From: an uncultured Eggerthellaceae bacterium
GTDB lineage: Bacteria > Actinomycetota > Coriobacteriia > Coriobacteriales > Eggerthellaceae
Direction: 5' to 3'
Assembly: GCA_948829205.1 (NCBI GenBank)
Contig: CAQLOA010000031.1
Coordinates: forward strand, 1 to 10,841
DNA length: 10,841 bases
In this document: positions 1-6,405 of the stretch, piece after piece
Layout: each line of letters begins with the position of its first letter
Position numbering within the stretch: position 1 is the stretch's first letter
The notes under the pieces: generated by a model
What the model was told of the DNA's origin: nothing
The model's input: only the letters and a program-made list of their open reading frames with translations
Databases searched by the model: none
Made by a program: the position numbers and the translations under genes

Positions 1-342
1 GCCTTCGACTACGTCGGAGTGTTCCCGTATTCGCGGGAGGAGGGCACGGCCAGCTTCTCGCTTCCCGGTCAGGTGGACGAGGACGAGAAGGAGTACAGGG
101 CCGAACGGCTTCGCACCGTGGCCGACGCCGTCAGCTCGGCCGTGGTGGGCGCCCGCGCGGGGAAGGCGATGCCGGTCCTGGTGGAGGGCGTCGAAGAGGA
201 CGGCCAGCCGTTCGGGCGCGCGATCGTCCAGGCGCCCGAGGTTGACGGGGTCACCTACGTCGACGGCGGGAAGCCGGGAAGCGTCGTCGCGTGCGAGGTC
301 GAAGACACGCTGCTGTACGACATGGAGGCGGTGCGCCTATGA
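1..342 (+). CDS. rimO: RimO, ribosomal protein S12 methylthiotransferase (C-terminal fragment)
   Basis: The last 113 residues of a radical-SAM methylthiotransferase, open at the left edge of the window. RimO adds a methylthio group to a conserved aspartate of ribosomal protein S12 in the cytoplasm. The visible part begins AFDYVGVFPYSREEGT, matching the end of the radical-SAM domain of RimO (FxxxGVFxYSxEEGT). It is followed by a TRAM domain containing GRAIVQAPEVDGVTYV; the APE-DG-YV pattern is typical of RimO rather than MiaB. The catalytic CxxxCxxC lies upstream of the window and cannot be checked. The TGA stop overlaps the next ATG as ATGA at 339-342, implying translational coupling with pgsA. 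A true MiaB paralogue lies further along (6755-8107), so the two family members are distinct genes. Confidence 0.93.
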   Translation, partial: AFDYVGVFPYSREEGTASFSLPGQVDEDEKEYRAERLRTVADAVSSAVVGARAGKAMPVLVEGVEEDGQPFGRAIVQAPEVDGVTYVDGGKPGSVVACEVEDTLLYDMEAVRL

Positions 343-1562
343 GCGGGAGGGAGCGACGCCAGAAGGTCTGGACGCCTGCGAACGTCGTCACGTTCCTGAG
401 GATATGCCTCGTTCCGCTGTTCGTGGTGGCCCTGCTGAGCCCATGGCCAGAGTGGTTCGGAATCCTCCACGTGGTCAGCGACCAGACGAAGGCGCTCGTC
501 GCCGCCGGCGTCTTCGTGGTCATATCGTGCACGGACTGGATCGACGGGTACCTGGCCCGAAGCCGCGGCGAGGTCACGGACCTTGGAAAGTTCCTCGACC
601 CTCTTGCCGACAAGATCCTTGTGGCTGCGGCCCTGATAGCCTTGGTCGAGCTGCGCGTGATACCTTCGTGGCCCGTTCTTATAATCCTCACCCGGGAGTT
701 CATCGTTTCGGGCATAAGGATGGTGGCCGCCACGAAGGGCGTCGTCATCGCCGCAAGCTGGTACGGCAAGGCGAAGACCGTGCTGCAGATCGTCGCAATC
801 GTGCTGTTCCTGGTGAAGGACTCGCTCTACATCCCCGACGTGCAGGCAGCGGTAGGCAATCCGCTCTACGTGATGTCGTGGCTTGTCATGATCGCGGCGC
901 TGGTCATGACGGTCCTGTCGATGTTCGACTACATCATGAAGGCCCGACCTCTTCTGTTTCCCGCCGATGGGGACGAAGGCGATGACGGAGGTTTTGCTTG
1001 CAGGGAAGATCCCGCGAATGCGCTGGTGCAACCCGAGCCTGAGGTTTTCCACAGCGAAAGCGGGCTGAAGGCGCTCGCCTCCGAAGTCGTTGGGCGCGCA
1101 TCCGAGGCGGGTGCGACGCTCGCGTGCGCCGAAAGCCTTACCGGAGGATGGATAGCGGAGAGCATCACCTCGGTCCCGGGAAGCTCGGCCGTGTTCGCGG
1201 GCGGGTTCGTCACCTATGCCGCGGAGTCGAAGCACAAGGTCTTGGGTGTCGGTTCCCTTCTGCTCGACGAGCAGGGGCCGGTCTGCGAAGAGGTCGCCAT
1301 GGAGATGGCCGAAGGGGCCGCCAGCCGCCTTGGGGCCGACGTTGCGGTGTCGGTGACGGGAATCGCGGGGCCGACGGGCGCCGAACCTGGAAAGCCCGTG
1401 GGGACCGTATGGATGGGCGTGTATGCCTTCGGCGTCGTCTCGGCCGTGCGGAAGCAGTTCGACGGCGACCGGGACTCCGTCAGGGCGCAGACCGTGGAGG
1501 CTGCGCTTCTCGCCATGGCTTCGGAGCTGGAGGGGCGCACGTCCGGACAACCTGGGGGTTAG
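339..1562 (+). CDS. pgsA: PgsA-CinA fusion: phosphatidylglycerophosphate synthase plus NMN amidase domain
   Basis: One uninterrupted 407-residue frame with two enzymes. Residues 1-205 are a CDP-alcohol phosphatidyltransferase (CDP-diacylglycerol + glycerol-3-phosphate to phosphatidylglycerophosphate, inner membrane). The family motif is complete: D66, D69-G70, A73-R74, G83, D87, D91. Hydrophobic segments lie near 15-33, 51-64, 94-117, 121-139, 147-160 and 176-199. GKAKTVLQ at 143-150 is typical of PgsA. Residues about 206-242 are an acidic linker. Residues 243-400 match CinA-C/PncC, which deamidates nicotinamide mononucleotide: AESLTGG with S266, Y293 and K298 at the spacing of E. coli PncC, and SVTGIAGPTG. 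The CinA N-terminal (MoaB-like) domain is absent. ATG 339 was chosen because GGAGG at 324-328 precedes it and it overlaps the rimO stop. PgsA and CinA are normally separate adjacent genes before recA, so the fusion is the notable point. Both domain assignments are strong; activity of each half is inferred. Confidence 0.92.
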   Translation: MSGRERRQKVWTPANVVTFLRICLVPLFVVALLSPWPEWFGILHVVSDQTKALVAAGVFVVISCTDWIDGYLARSRGEVTDLGKFLDPLADKILVAAALIALVELRVIPSWPVLIILTREFIVSGIRMVAATKGVVIAASWYGKAKTVLQIVAIVLFLVKDSLYIPDVQAAVGNPLYVMSWLVMIAALVMTVLSMFDYIMKARPLLFPADGDEGDDGGFACREDPANALVQPEPEVFHSESGLKALASEVVGRASEAGATLACAESLTGGWIAESITSVPGSSAVFAGGFVTYAAESKHKVLGVGSLLLDEQGPVCEEVAMEMAEGAASRLGADVAVSVTGIAGPTGAEPGKPVGTVWMGVYAFGVVSAVRKQFDGDRDSVRAQTVEAALLAMASELEGRTSGQPGG

Positions 1563-1603
1563 AGCGCCGCGTTGCAGAGGCAAGAAAGGCGTTAGATGCG
1601 CGT

Positions 1604-1644
1604 AGGAGCCGTTTGCGGTTCCGACATGGCGCCGCAAGGCTCTT
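1604..1644 (+). terminator. Imperfect hairpin after pgsA-cinA, candidate terminator
   Basis: GAGCC (1606-1610) and TTGCGG (1613-1618) pair with CCGCAA (1632-1637) and GGCTC (1638-1642). This gives an 11-bp stem with a two-base bulge (GT, 1611-1612) and a 13-base loop. One A-T and one G-T pair can extend the base. It is followed by TTGT rather than a proper T run, so it is a weak or non-canonical terminator at best. It starts 42 bases after the fusion gene's TAG and lies upstream of the recA promoter, where the upstream operon should end. Confidence 0.45.
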
Positions 1645-1661
1645 GTGCGGGTGCCGTGTAA

Positions 1662-1680
1662 CCGCCGTTTCGAACGGCGG
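1662..1680 (+). terminator. Compact GC-rich hairpin in the cinA-recA gap
   Basis: CCGCCGTT (1662-1669) is perfectly complementary to AACGGCGG (1673-1680) around a three-base TCG loop. No T tract follows. It is the second hairpin in this gap and may be a backup terminator or a transcript-end stabiliser for the upstream operon. That role is inferred; only the perfect inverted repeat is directly seen. Confidence 0.4.
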
Positions 1681-1735
1681 CGCTATCATGGCCATGAACC
1701 CGGATTCACCGCACGTCCGAAAACGCATTCGTCTA

Positions 1736-1763
1736 TTGACTTGCAAACATATGTTCGTATAAT
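1736..1763 (+). promoter_or_regulatory. recA sigma-A promoter
   Basis: TTGACT (1736-1741) as -35 and a perfect TATAAT (1758-1763) as -10, with 16 bases between. The expected transcript start is near 1770, giving a leader of about 33 bases before the recA ATG at 1803. The spacer is almost entirely occupied by the LexA-type palindrome at 1744-1757, so repressor binding would directly block RNA polymerase. Confidence 0.85.
1744..1757 (+). promoter_or_regulatory. LexA (SOS) operator of recA
   Basis: CAAACATATGTTCG differs at one base (A for G at 1745) from the symmetric Gram-positive LexA/DinR site CGAACATATGTTCG. The inner ten bases AACATATGTT are a perfect palindrome. It sits between the -35 and -10 of the recA promoter, as expected for an SOS-repressed recA. 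No lexA gene is in the window. Confidence 0.8.
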
Positions 1764-1802
1764 TGTTCTTTGCAGGACGAATGCAGCAAAAAAGGAGAAT
1801 CA

Positions 1803-2861
1803 ATGAGCCAGACCAAGGAAGAGCTCCTGAAGAGCACCACCGACCAGATACACAAGAAGTTCGGCAAGGGGTCCATAATGAAGCTGGGGGAGGGAGGCGC
1901 CGACCTCTCCATAGGCGCCATACCCACGGGTGCGCTTCCCCTCGACATAGCCCTCGGCATCGGGGGAGTCCCTCGCGGCCGAATAATCGAGATATACGGG
2001 CCCGAATCCAGCGGCAAGACAACACTTGCGCTGCAGATCCTCGCCGAGGCGCAGGCCGAAGGCGGAATAGTCGCATTCATCGACGCCGAGCACGCACTCG
2101 ATCCGGTATACGCCGCCCGGATCGGAGTCGACATCGACGAGGTGCTGGTTTCTCAGCCCGACACCGGCGAACAGGCCCTCGAAATATGCGACATGTTGGT
2201 GCGTTCCGGTGCCGTCGACTGCGTCGTCGTCGACTCCGTGGCGGCGCTGGTGCCGCGCGCCGAAATCGAGGGCGAGATGGGCGACGCTTCCGTCGGCCTT
2301 CAAGCAAGGCTCATGTCCCAGGCCCTAAGGAAGCTTGCAGGCTCGCTCTCGAAGTCGAACACCACCTGCATATTCATCAACCAGCTGCGCGAGAAGATCG
2401 GCGTGATGTTCGGCAATCCCGAGACGACCACGGGCGGCCGTGCGTTGAAGTTCTTCTCAAGCGTGCGCATCGACATCCGCCGCATCGATTCCATCAAGCA
2501 GGACGGCGAGGCGATAGGCAACAGGGTGCGTGCCAAGGTCGTGAAGAACAAGGTTGCGCCTCCGTTCCGCCAGGCGGAATTCGACTTGATGTACGGCGAA
2601 GGCATATCCCGCGAGGGGTGCATCGTCGACATGGCGGTCGATTGCGGCGTGGCCAAGAAGAGCGGCGCCTGGTACACCTACGGCGACGAGCGGCTAGGGC
2701 AAGGGCGGGAGGCCGCCAAGCAGACGCTGCGCGAGAACCCCGACATCCGGGAAGAGATAGAAGCCAAGGTCCGCAGCTTCTACAACGCCCCTGTGGGCGG
2801 CCCCAACGCAGAACAAAGCGCCTCTTCTAACCAGGAGGATGCGGCCGAGGCATCCAAATAG
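1803..2861 (+). CDS. recA: RecA recombinase
   Basis: A 352-residue RecA, normal full length. It forms ATP-dependent filaments on single-stranded DNA, catalyses strand exchange and activates LexA self-cleavage. Walker A GPESSGKTT spans residues 66-74 with K72, and catalytic E96 is in FIDAEHALD; both numbers equal those of E. coli. The VVVDSVAALVPRAE segment, the INQLREKIGVMFGNPETTTGG loop-2 region and a disordered acidic tail are all present. ATG 1803 follows AAGGAG (1792-1797) by five bases. Expression is predicted to be SOS-controlled through the promoter and LexA box just upstream. An 11-bp-stem hairpin follows the stop, before recX. Of 28 isoleucine codons, 13 are ATA, 15 ATC and none ATT, unusual for a well-expressed gene in GC-rich DNA. 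Confidence 0.99.
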   Translation: MSQTKEELLKSTTDQIHKKFGKGSIMKLGEGGADLSIGAIPTGALPLDIALGIGGVPRGRIIEIYGPESSGKTTLALQILAEAQAEGGIVAFIDAEHALDPVYAARIGVDIDEVLVSQPDTGEQALEICDMLVRSGAVDCVVVDSVAALVPRAEIEGEMGDASVGLQARLMSQALRKLAGSLSKSNTTCIFINQLREKIGVMFGNPETTTGGRALKFFSSVRIDIRRIDSIKQDGEAIGNRVRAKVVKNKVAPPFRQAEFDLMYGEGISREGCIVDMAVDCGVAKKSGAWYTYGDERLGQGREAAKQTLRENPDIREEIEAKVRSFYNAPVGGPNAEQSASSNQEDAAEASK

Positions 2862-2870
2862 GGCGCATTC

Positions 2871-2909
2871 GACAGGCGGCCTGGGGCGCATGTGTCCGGG
2901 CCGCCTGTC
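2871..2909 (+). terminator. recA-recX intergenic hairpin (terminator/attenuator)
   Basis: GACAGGCGGCC (2871-2881) pairs perfectly with GGCCGCCTGTC (2899-2909), an 11-bp GC-rich stem with a 17-base loop, beginning 9 bases after the recA stop. No T run follows (ATTGGCC). In E. coli a hairpin between recA and recX allows only partial read-through, so RecX stays scarce relative to RecA; the same arrangement is inferred here. The GTG at 2892 lies in the loop and is unlikely to be a start. Confidence 0.7.
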
Positions 2910-2936
2910 ATTGGCCATCGCGGAAGCGGTATCGAC

Positions 2937-3434
2937 ATGACGTTTGCCAGAAGGAAAGACTTCTCCGGATTCTCCCCGGAGGAGTGCGACAGGCTCGCCT
3001 TCGAGAAGGTGGTGCGAAGCGTCTCGGCCTGCGAGCAGTCCACCGCGAAGATGAGAAGGAAGCTCGAGGAGGCGGGATACCCTGCATCCTCGGTCGACCA
3101 TGCCATAGAAAAGGCCGTGCGCATCGGAGCCATCGACGACGAACGCTACTCCGAGTCCCTGGTCAGGTCCACGCTTGCGTCCGGAAAAGGGCTGAGGTTC
3201 GCCTTGAAGGAGATAGAGTCCCTGGGGGTGGACGTCTACGGGCTCGAGTCCTACAACGAGCACCTCGAGTCCGGCGAACAGGCCGAAATCGAGCGCGCGA
3301 TCGACTTCTTGTCTCGGCACCCTTCAAAGGCCAAGGACAAGAGGGGTGCGGCCTATCGCAAGCTCGTGGCAAAGGGATACGCGCCTTCCGTCGCCTCCAC
3401 CGCCTCGCGCCTGTTCGTAGAAGACGAAGGCTAG
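2937..3434 (+). CDS. recX: RecX, regulator of RecA
   Basis: A 165-residue RecX family protein, which binds the groove of the RecA filament and modulates or inhibits it. The triple three-helix pattern is recognisable: SACEQSTAKMRRKLEEAGYP, then the family hallmark AIDDERYSESLVRS followed by KGLRFALKEIESLGV, and a last repeat DKRGAAYRKLVAKGYAP. ATG 2937 was chosen because GGAAG (2922-2926) lies upstream. The frame extends to a GTG at 2892, but that codon lies inside the recA-recX hairpin loop and adds residues without family similarity. It is probably co-transcribed with recA by read-through of the hairpin. N-terminal residues before about 15 are not conserved, so the exact start is moderately certain. 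Confidence 0.9.
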   Translation: MTFARRKDFSGFSPEECDRLAFEKVVRSVSACEQSTAKMRRKLEEAGYPASSVDHAIEKAVRIGAIDDERYSESLVRSTLASGKGLRFALKEIESLGVDVYGLESYNEHLESGEQAEIERAIDFLSRHPSKAKDKRGAAYRKLVAKGYAPSVASTASRLFVEDEG

Positions 3435-3601
3435 CTTTTTGCGCTATAATCGTTTGGACTTGAGTAATTTGTACCCGAAGGGTATTTGAATATACAAAAT
3501 CGAATATTCTCTTATCTCGCGAGTGCGAATTCTCATGTTGGCGTATGCCAACTTTTTTATTTTGAAAACAAACCGCCGAATGGCATCAGGAAGGGTACGA
3601 A
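3435..3601 (+). promoter_or_regulatory. AT-rich leader region upstream of rny
   Basis: This gap is far more AT-rich than its flanks. It contains TATAAT at 3445-3450 (no good -35 visible), a second weaker pair TTGTAC (3469-3474) and TATACA (3491-3496), and a perfect small hairpin TACCC-GAA-GGGTA (3472-3484). It also holds a 6-bp AT inverted repeat GAATAT/ATATTC (3488-3493 and 3504-3509), the palindrome CTCGCGAG (3516-3523), and related copies CGAATATTCTC (3501-3511) and CGAATTCTC (3526-3534). It ends with an intrinsic terminator at 3537-3563. A transcript starting near 3457 and ending at the terminator would be about 105 bases. It could be an attenuated leader of rny or a small RNA. The repeats are seen; promoter use and function are inferred. 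Confidence 0.5.
3537..3563 (+). terminator. Intrinsic terminator directly upstream of rny
   Basis: GTTGGC (3537-3542), loop GTAT, GCCAAC (3547-3552), then six T's, A and four T's. It is the only canonical Rho-independent terminator in the window. It ends 38 bases before the rny ATG. It may end recX transcription, end a short leader RNA, or attenuate rny. Confidence 0.85.
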
Positions 3602-5161
3602 ATGGAAGCATTCATTGTGATTGCAGCCGTCGTCGGATTGGCGATAGGGCTGGCTGCGATGTTCTTCATAACGAAGTCCAGGGAGAAAAGCAGCGCGAAC
3701 GAGGCGGCAAACGTCAGGCAGAGGGCGCAGGCCGAGGCCACGGAGCTGGTCGAAAGCGCGAAGAAGCAGGCCGAGACGTACCGCAAGGAGGCCGAGATCG
3801 AGGCCAAGGACCAGGCCCTCAAATACAAGCAGCAGATCGAGGAGGAGAGCAAGGACCGCCTTCATGAGGTGCGTGCCGCCGAGAACCGGCTCACGCAGCG
3901 CGAGGAGTCTCTCGACAGGAGGTCCGAATCGCTCGATTCCCGCGAGAAGCAGCTTTCCAACCTGCAGGGGCAGATCGACTCGAAGATGGACGAGGTCAAC
4001 GCCGCCCAGGCGCAGGTCGACGAAAAGCTGGTTGCGGTTGCTGGAATGACCGCCGAAGAGGCCAAGGTCGAGCTCCTCGACGGCATCCGCGACGAGGTCA
4101 CGCACGAGTCCGCGGCCATAATCCGCGAATCGGAGGAGAGGACCAAGGCCGAGGCCGACAAGCGTGCGCGCATGATCCTCAGCCTCGCGATACAGCGCGT
4201 TGCAGCCGACCATTCCTCCGAGAACACGGTTTCCACCATCCATATCCCCAACGACGACCTGAAGGGGCGCATCATCGGCCGCGAAGGGCGAAACATCCGG
4301 TCCTTCGAGCAGCTCACCGGCACCAATCTGATCATCGACGACACCCCCGAGTGCGTCACCATATCGTGCTTCGACCCCGTCAGGCGCGAAATAGGGCGCG
4401 TCACGATGGAGAACCTGATTTCCGACGGACGCATCCATCCGGCACGCATCGAGGAGATGTACGGCAAGGCCGTGAAGTACGTCGAGGACCGCGTGCAGAA
4501 GGCGGGCGAGCAGGCAGCCTTCGACACGGGAATCCATGACCTGCATCCCGAGATCATAAAGACGCTCGGCCGCCTCCTCTACAGGACGTCCTACGGCCAG
4601 AACGTGCTCAATCACTCCCTCGAGGTGTCATACCTGGCCGGCGTCATGGCCTCCGAGCTTGGGCTTGACCCGGTTCCGGCAAAGCGTGCAGGCCTTCTCC
4701 ACGACCTTGGCAAGGCCGTTGACCACGAGGTGGACGGAAGCCATGCCGTGATAGGCGCCGACCTGGCGAAGCGCTTCGGCGAAGCTAGCGAGATAGTCCA
4801 CGCCATAGAGGCGCATCACGAGGACGTCGAGCCCAACTCGGTGCTTGACATGCTCATCCAGGCCGCCGACGCCGTTTCTGCGGCGCGTCCTGGCGCGCGC
4901 AAGGAGACCCTCGACGCCTACATCAAGCGCCTCGAGAAGATGGAGGAGATCGCCAACAGCCACGAGGGCGTCGAGCGCACCTTCGCCATCCAGGCAGGCA
5001 GGGAGGTAAGGGTGATGGTCAAGCCCGACGTGGTCGACGATGCCGAGTCCGTCGTGCTCGCCCATGACATCGCAAAGCAGATCGAGAGCGAAATGCAGTA
5101 CCCCGGGCAGGTGAAGGTCGTCGTTGTGCGCGAGAGCCGCGCAGTCGACTATGCCAAGTAG
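3602..5161 (+). CDS. rny: RNase Y, membrane-anchored endoribonuclease
   Basis: A 519-residue RNase Y, essentially the length of the B. subtilis enzyme (520). It initiates mRNA decay at the inner face of the membrane. Order of parts: one N-terminal membrane helix (about 3-23); a long charged coiled coil rich in Glu/Lys/Arg/Gln (about 25-200); a KH RNA-binding domain with the GxxG loop G226-R-E-G229 in GRIIGREGRNIRSFEQLTG; and an HD metal-dependent phosphohydrolase domain with H338 (NHSLEV), H367-D368 in LLHDLGKA and the AHHEDVEP segment. ATG 3602 follows AGGAAGGG (3588-3595) by six bases. The terminator 38 bases upstream suggests controlled entry of transcription. The 3' end overlaps the next gene's likely start by 11 bases, suggesting coupled translation. 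Confidence 0.98.
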   Translation: MEAFIVIAAVVGLAIGLAAMFFITKSREKSSANEAANVRQRAQAEATELVESAKKQAETYRKEAEIEAKDQALKYKQQIEEESKDRLHEVRAAENRLTQREESLDRRSESLDSREKQLSNLQGQIDSKMDEVNAAQAQVDEKLVAVAGMTAEEAKVELLDGIRDEVTHESAAIIRESEERTKAEADKRARMILSLAIQRVAADHSSENTVSTIHIPNDDLKGRIIGREGRNIRSFEQLTGTNLIIDDTPECVTISCFDPVRREIGRVTMENLISDGRIHPARIEEMYGKAVKYVEDRVQKAGEQAAFDTGIHDLHPEIIKTLGRLLYRTSYGQNVLNHSLEVSYLAGVMASELGLDPVPAKRAGLLHDLGKAVDHEVDGSHAVIGADLAKRFGEASEIVHAIEAHHEDVEPNSVLDMLIQAADAVSAARPGARKETLDAYIKRLEKMEEIANSHEGVERTFAIQAGREVRVMVKPDVVDDAESVVLAHDIAKQIESEMQYPGQVKVVVVRESRAVDYAK

Positions 5162-6293
5162 CACCGGCCGTCCAGGCTTGGAAGGGGAATCCCTCGAATC
5201 GTTCGTGAAGGACGTCGTAGGCGAGGACATGCTCCGGGTCGAGGAGGACCTGGGACAGGGGTTCGTCCGCCTCAAGAGCTCCGAGGCGGAAAGGCGGCAG
5301 GCTGCCCAGGACATCCGTTGCAGCGAAGACATCGTTCTAGAGATGCTCAGGAACGCCCGCGACGCCGGAGCGCGCAACATCTTCCTCGCCACCGGGCGCG
5401 AGGGAGGGAAGAGGACGATCGTCGTCATAGACGACGGGGCCGGCATTCCCGAGGACATGCACGAGCGCGTCTTCCAGCCTCGAGTGACGTCGAAGCTCGA
5501 CTCCGCCAAGCTCGACAAGTGGGGGATACATGGGCGAGGCATGGCCCTCTATTCCATCTCGGCCAATTCCGAATACTCCGGAGTGCAGCTTTCCGTTCCC
5601 GGCCTCGGCACCTCGATCAAGGTCAGAACCGACGCATCCAGGCTTCCCGAACGTGCGGACCAGTCGACCTTTCCCTTCTTCGAGCGCACCGAGTCCGGAT
5701 ATCAGATGCGCGGCCCGAAGAACATCCTGCGCACCGCTGCCGAGTTCGCATTCGAGCACAGGAAGACGCTCTCGGTCTATTGCGGCACGGAGACCGAGGT
5801 CGTCGCGACGCTGTTCGAACATGGCACGGCGATGGTCCCTGCCTCGAAAAGGCTTTTCGGAGGCGGGATGGACGACGTTCCGATAACCCAGGCGCTTGCG
5901 GCGTCCTGCGACGACCGCCAACTCGTGGACGCTGCAGCAAGGCTTGGCCTGGACATCTCGGCAAGGTCTGCAAGGCGCGTCCTCGACGAGGACATCTCCC
6001 CGGTTCCCTCCCTTATGCAGCGGCTCGAGTCGGAGTCGTTTCCCGCTTCCGCGGAATCCGGGGCCGATGCGGGCGCTTCCTCGGATGCAGGCCTCGTGCG
6101 CGGCATCGGGCGCGAGCCTTCGGTCAGGACGGCAAGGGTGTCCAGGGACGACCTTGACGCGTTCGAGATCGAGGCCATGGACGCATTCGCCGGCCTTTCC
6201 GAGAAGTACTACCTTGCCACTGTGCGGCCCAGGGCCAGGCAGAGGGGCTCGAAGCTTGTGGTCGAGTTCGACTTGGTCGAGAAGGGGTCGTGA
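5151..6293 (+). CDS. GHKL ATPase of unknown function, MutL-like N-terminal domain
   Basis: A 380-residue protein I do not recognise by name. Its first 140 residues are a GHKL (gyrase/Hsp90/histidine kinase/MutL) ATP-binding fold: N-box E64-MLR-N68-AR-D71-AGA, G1 box DDGAGIP (94-100), and glycine-rich lid GIHGRGMAL (125-133). The order N-box, DDGxGIP, a TSK tripeptide (113-115), then GxxGRGMALYSIS resembles MutL (ELVENSLDAGA, DNGCGI, TSK, GFRGEALASIS) more than histidine kinases. No kinase dimerisation helix, membrane segment or MutL endonuclease motif (DQHAxxER) is visible. The second half is mostly helical with a Ser/Ala/Asp-rich stretch near 300-315 and ends in a beta-rich segment (YYLATVRPRARQRGSKLVVEFD). 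ATG 5151 overlaps the rny stop by 11 bases; a TTG at 5124 with AAGG six bases upstream is an alternative. It occupies the place that ymdB often holds after rny. Confidence 0.8.
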   Translation: MPSSTGRPGLEGESLESFVKDVVGEDMLRVEEDLGQGFVRLKSSEAERRQAAQDIRCSEDIVLEMLRNARDAGARNIFLATGREGGKRTIVVIDDGAGIPEDMHERVFQPRVTSKLDSAKLDKWGIHGRGMALYSISANSEYSGVQLSVPGLGTSIKVRTDASRLPERADQSTFPFFERTESGYQMRGPKNILRTAAEFAFEHRKTLSVYCGTETEVVATLFEHGTAMVPASKRLFGGGMDDVPITQALAASCDDRQLVDAAARLGLDISARSARRVLDEDISPVPSLMQRLESESFPASAESGADAGASSDAGLVRGIGREPSVRTARVSRDDLDAFEIEAMDAFAGLSEKYYLATVRPRARQRGSKLVVEFDLVEKGS

Positions 6294-6297
6294 TGAT

Positions 6298-6326
6298 TTG
6301 CCATTTGACCTCGCAAAAGCTATGAT
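6298..6326 (+). promoter_or_regulatory. Sigma-A type promoter for spoVS-miaB-miaA-dapF-hflX
   Basis: TTGCCA (6298-6303) and TATGAT (6321-6326) with an ideal 17-base spacer, starting four bases after the stop of the GHKL gene. The expected start near 6333 gives a leader of about 73 bases before spoVS. The leader also contains AGCATGCT (6345-6352, palindromic) and a short AATGC/GCATT inverted repeat (6340-6344 and 6363-6367), whose role is unclear. Confidence 0.65.
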
Positions 6327-6405
6327 TAACAAATCCAGAAATGCAGCATGCTCGCAGCCAAAGCATTCTTGAGACAGCAGGAACGAAACAAGGACCACGG
6401 TTGAG

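Noticed and set aside
982..1068. Separate start for a stand-alone CinA in the linker region
   Set aside because: The ATG at 982 is in another frame and reaches a stop within 29 codons; the CinA domain continues in the pgsA frame.
255..1637. Long minus-strand open frame (460 residues) opposite pgsA-cinA
   Set aside because: It has no recognisable domain, is rich in Arg/His/Gly/Pro from GC codon bias, and lies wholly opposite a gene with intact catalytic motifs.
2892..2936. Upstream GTG start for recX
   Set aside because: The codon is in the loop of the recA-recX hairpin, has no clear ribosome binding site, and adds residues unlike the family.
3557..4615. Long minus-strand open frame opposite the 5' half of rny
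   Set aside because: Shadow of the RNase Y coiled-coil codons; low-complexity Leu/Asp/Gly composition and no family motif.
5124..5150. TTG start for the GHKL protein
   Set aside because: Possible, with AAGG six bases upstream, but it gives a longer overlap with rny and a less common start codon; ATG 5151 preferred without certainty.
6305..6326. TTGACC as the -35 of the spoVS promoter
   Set aside because: Only ten bases separate it from TATGAT; TTGCCA at 6298-6303 gives the proper 17-base spacing.
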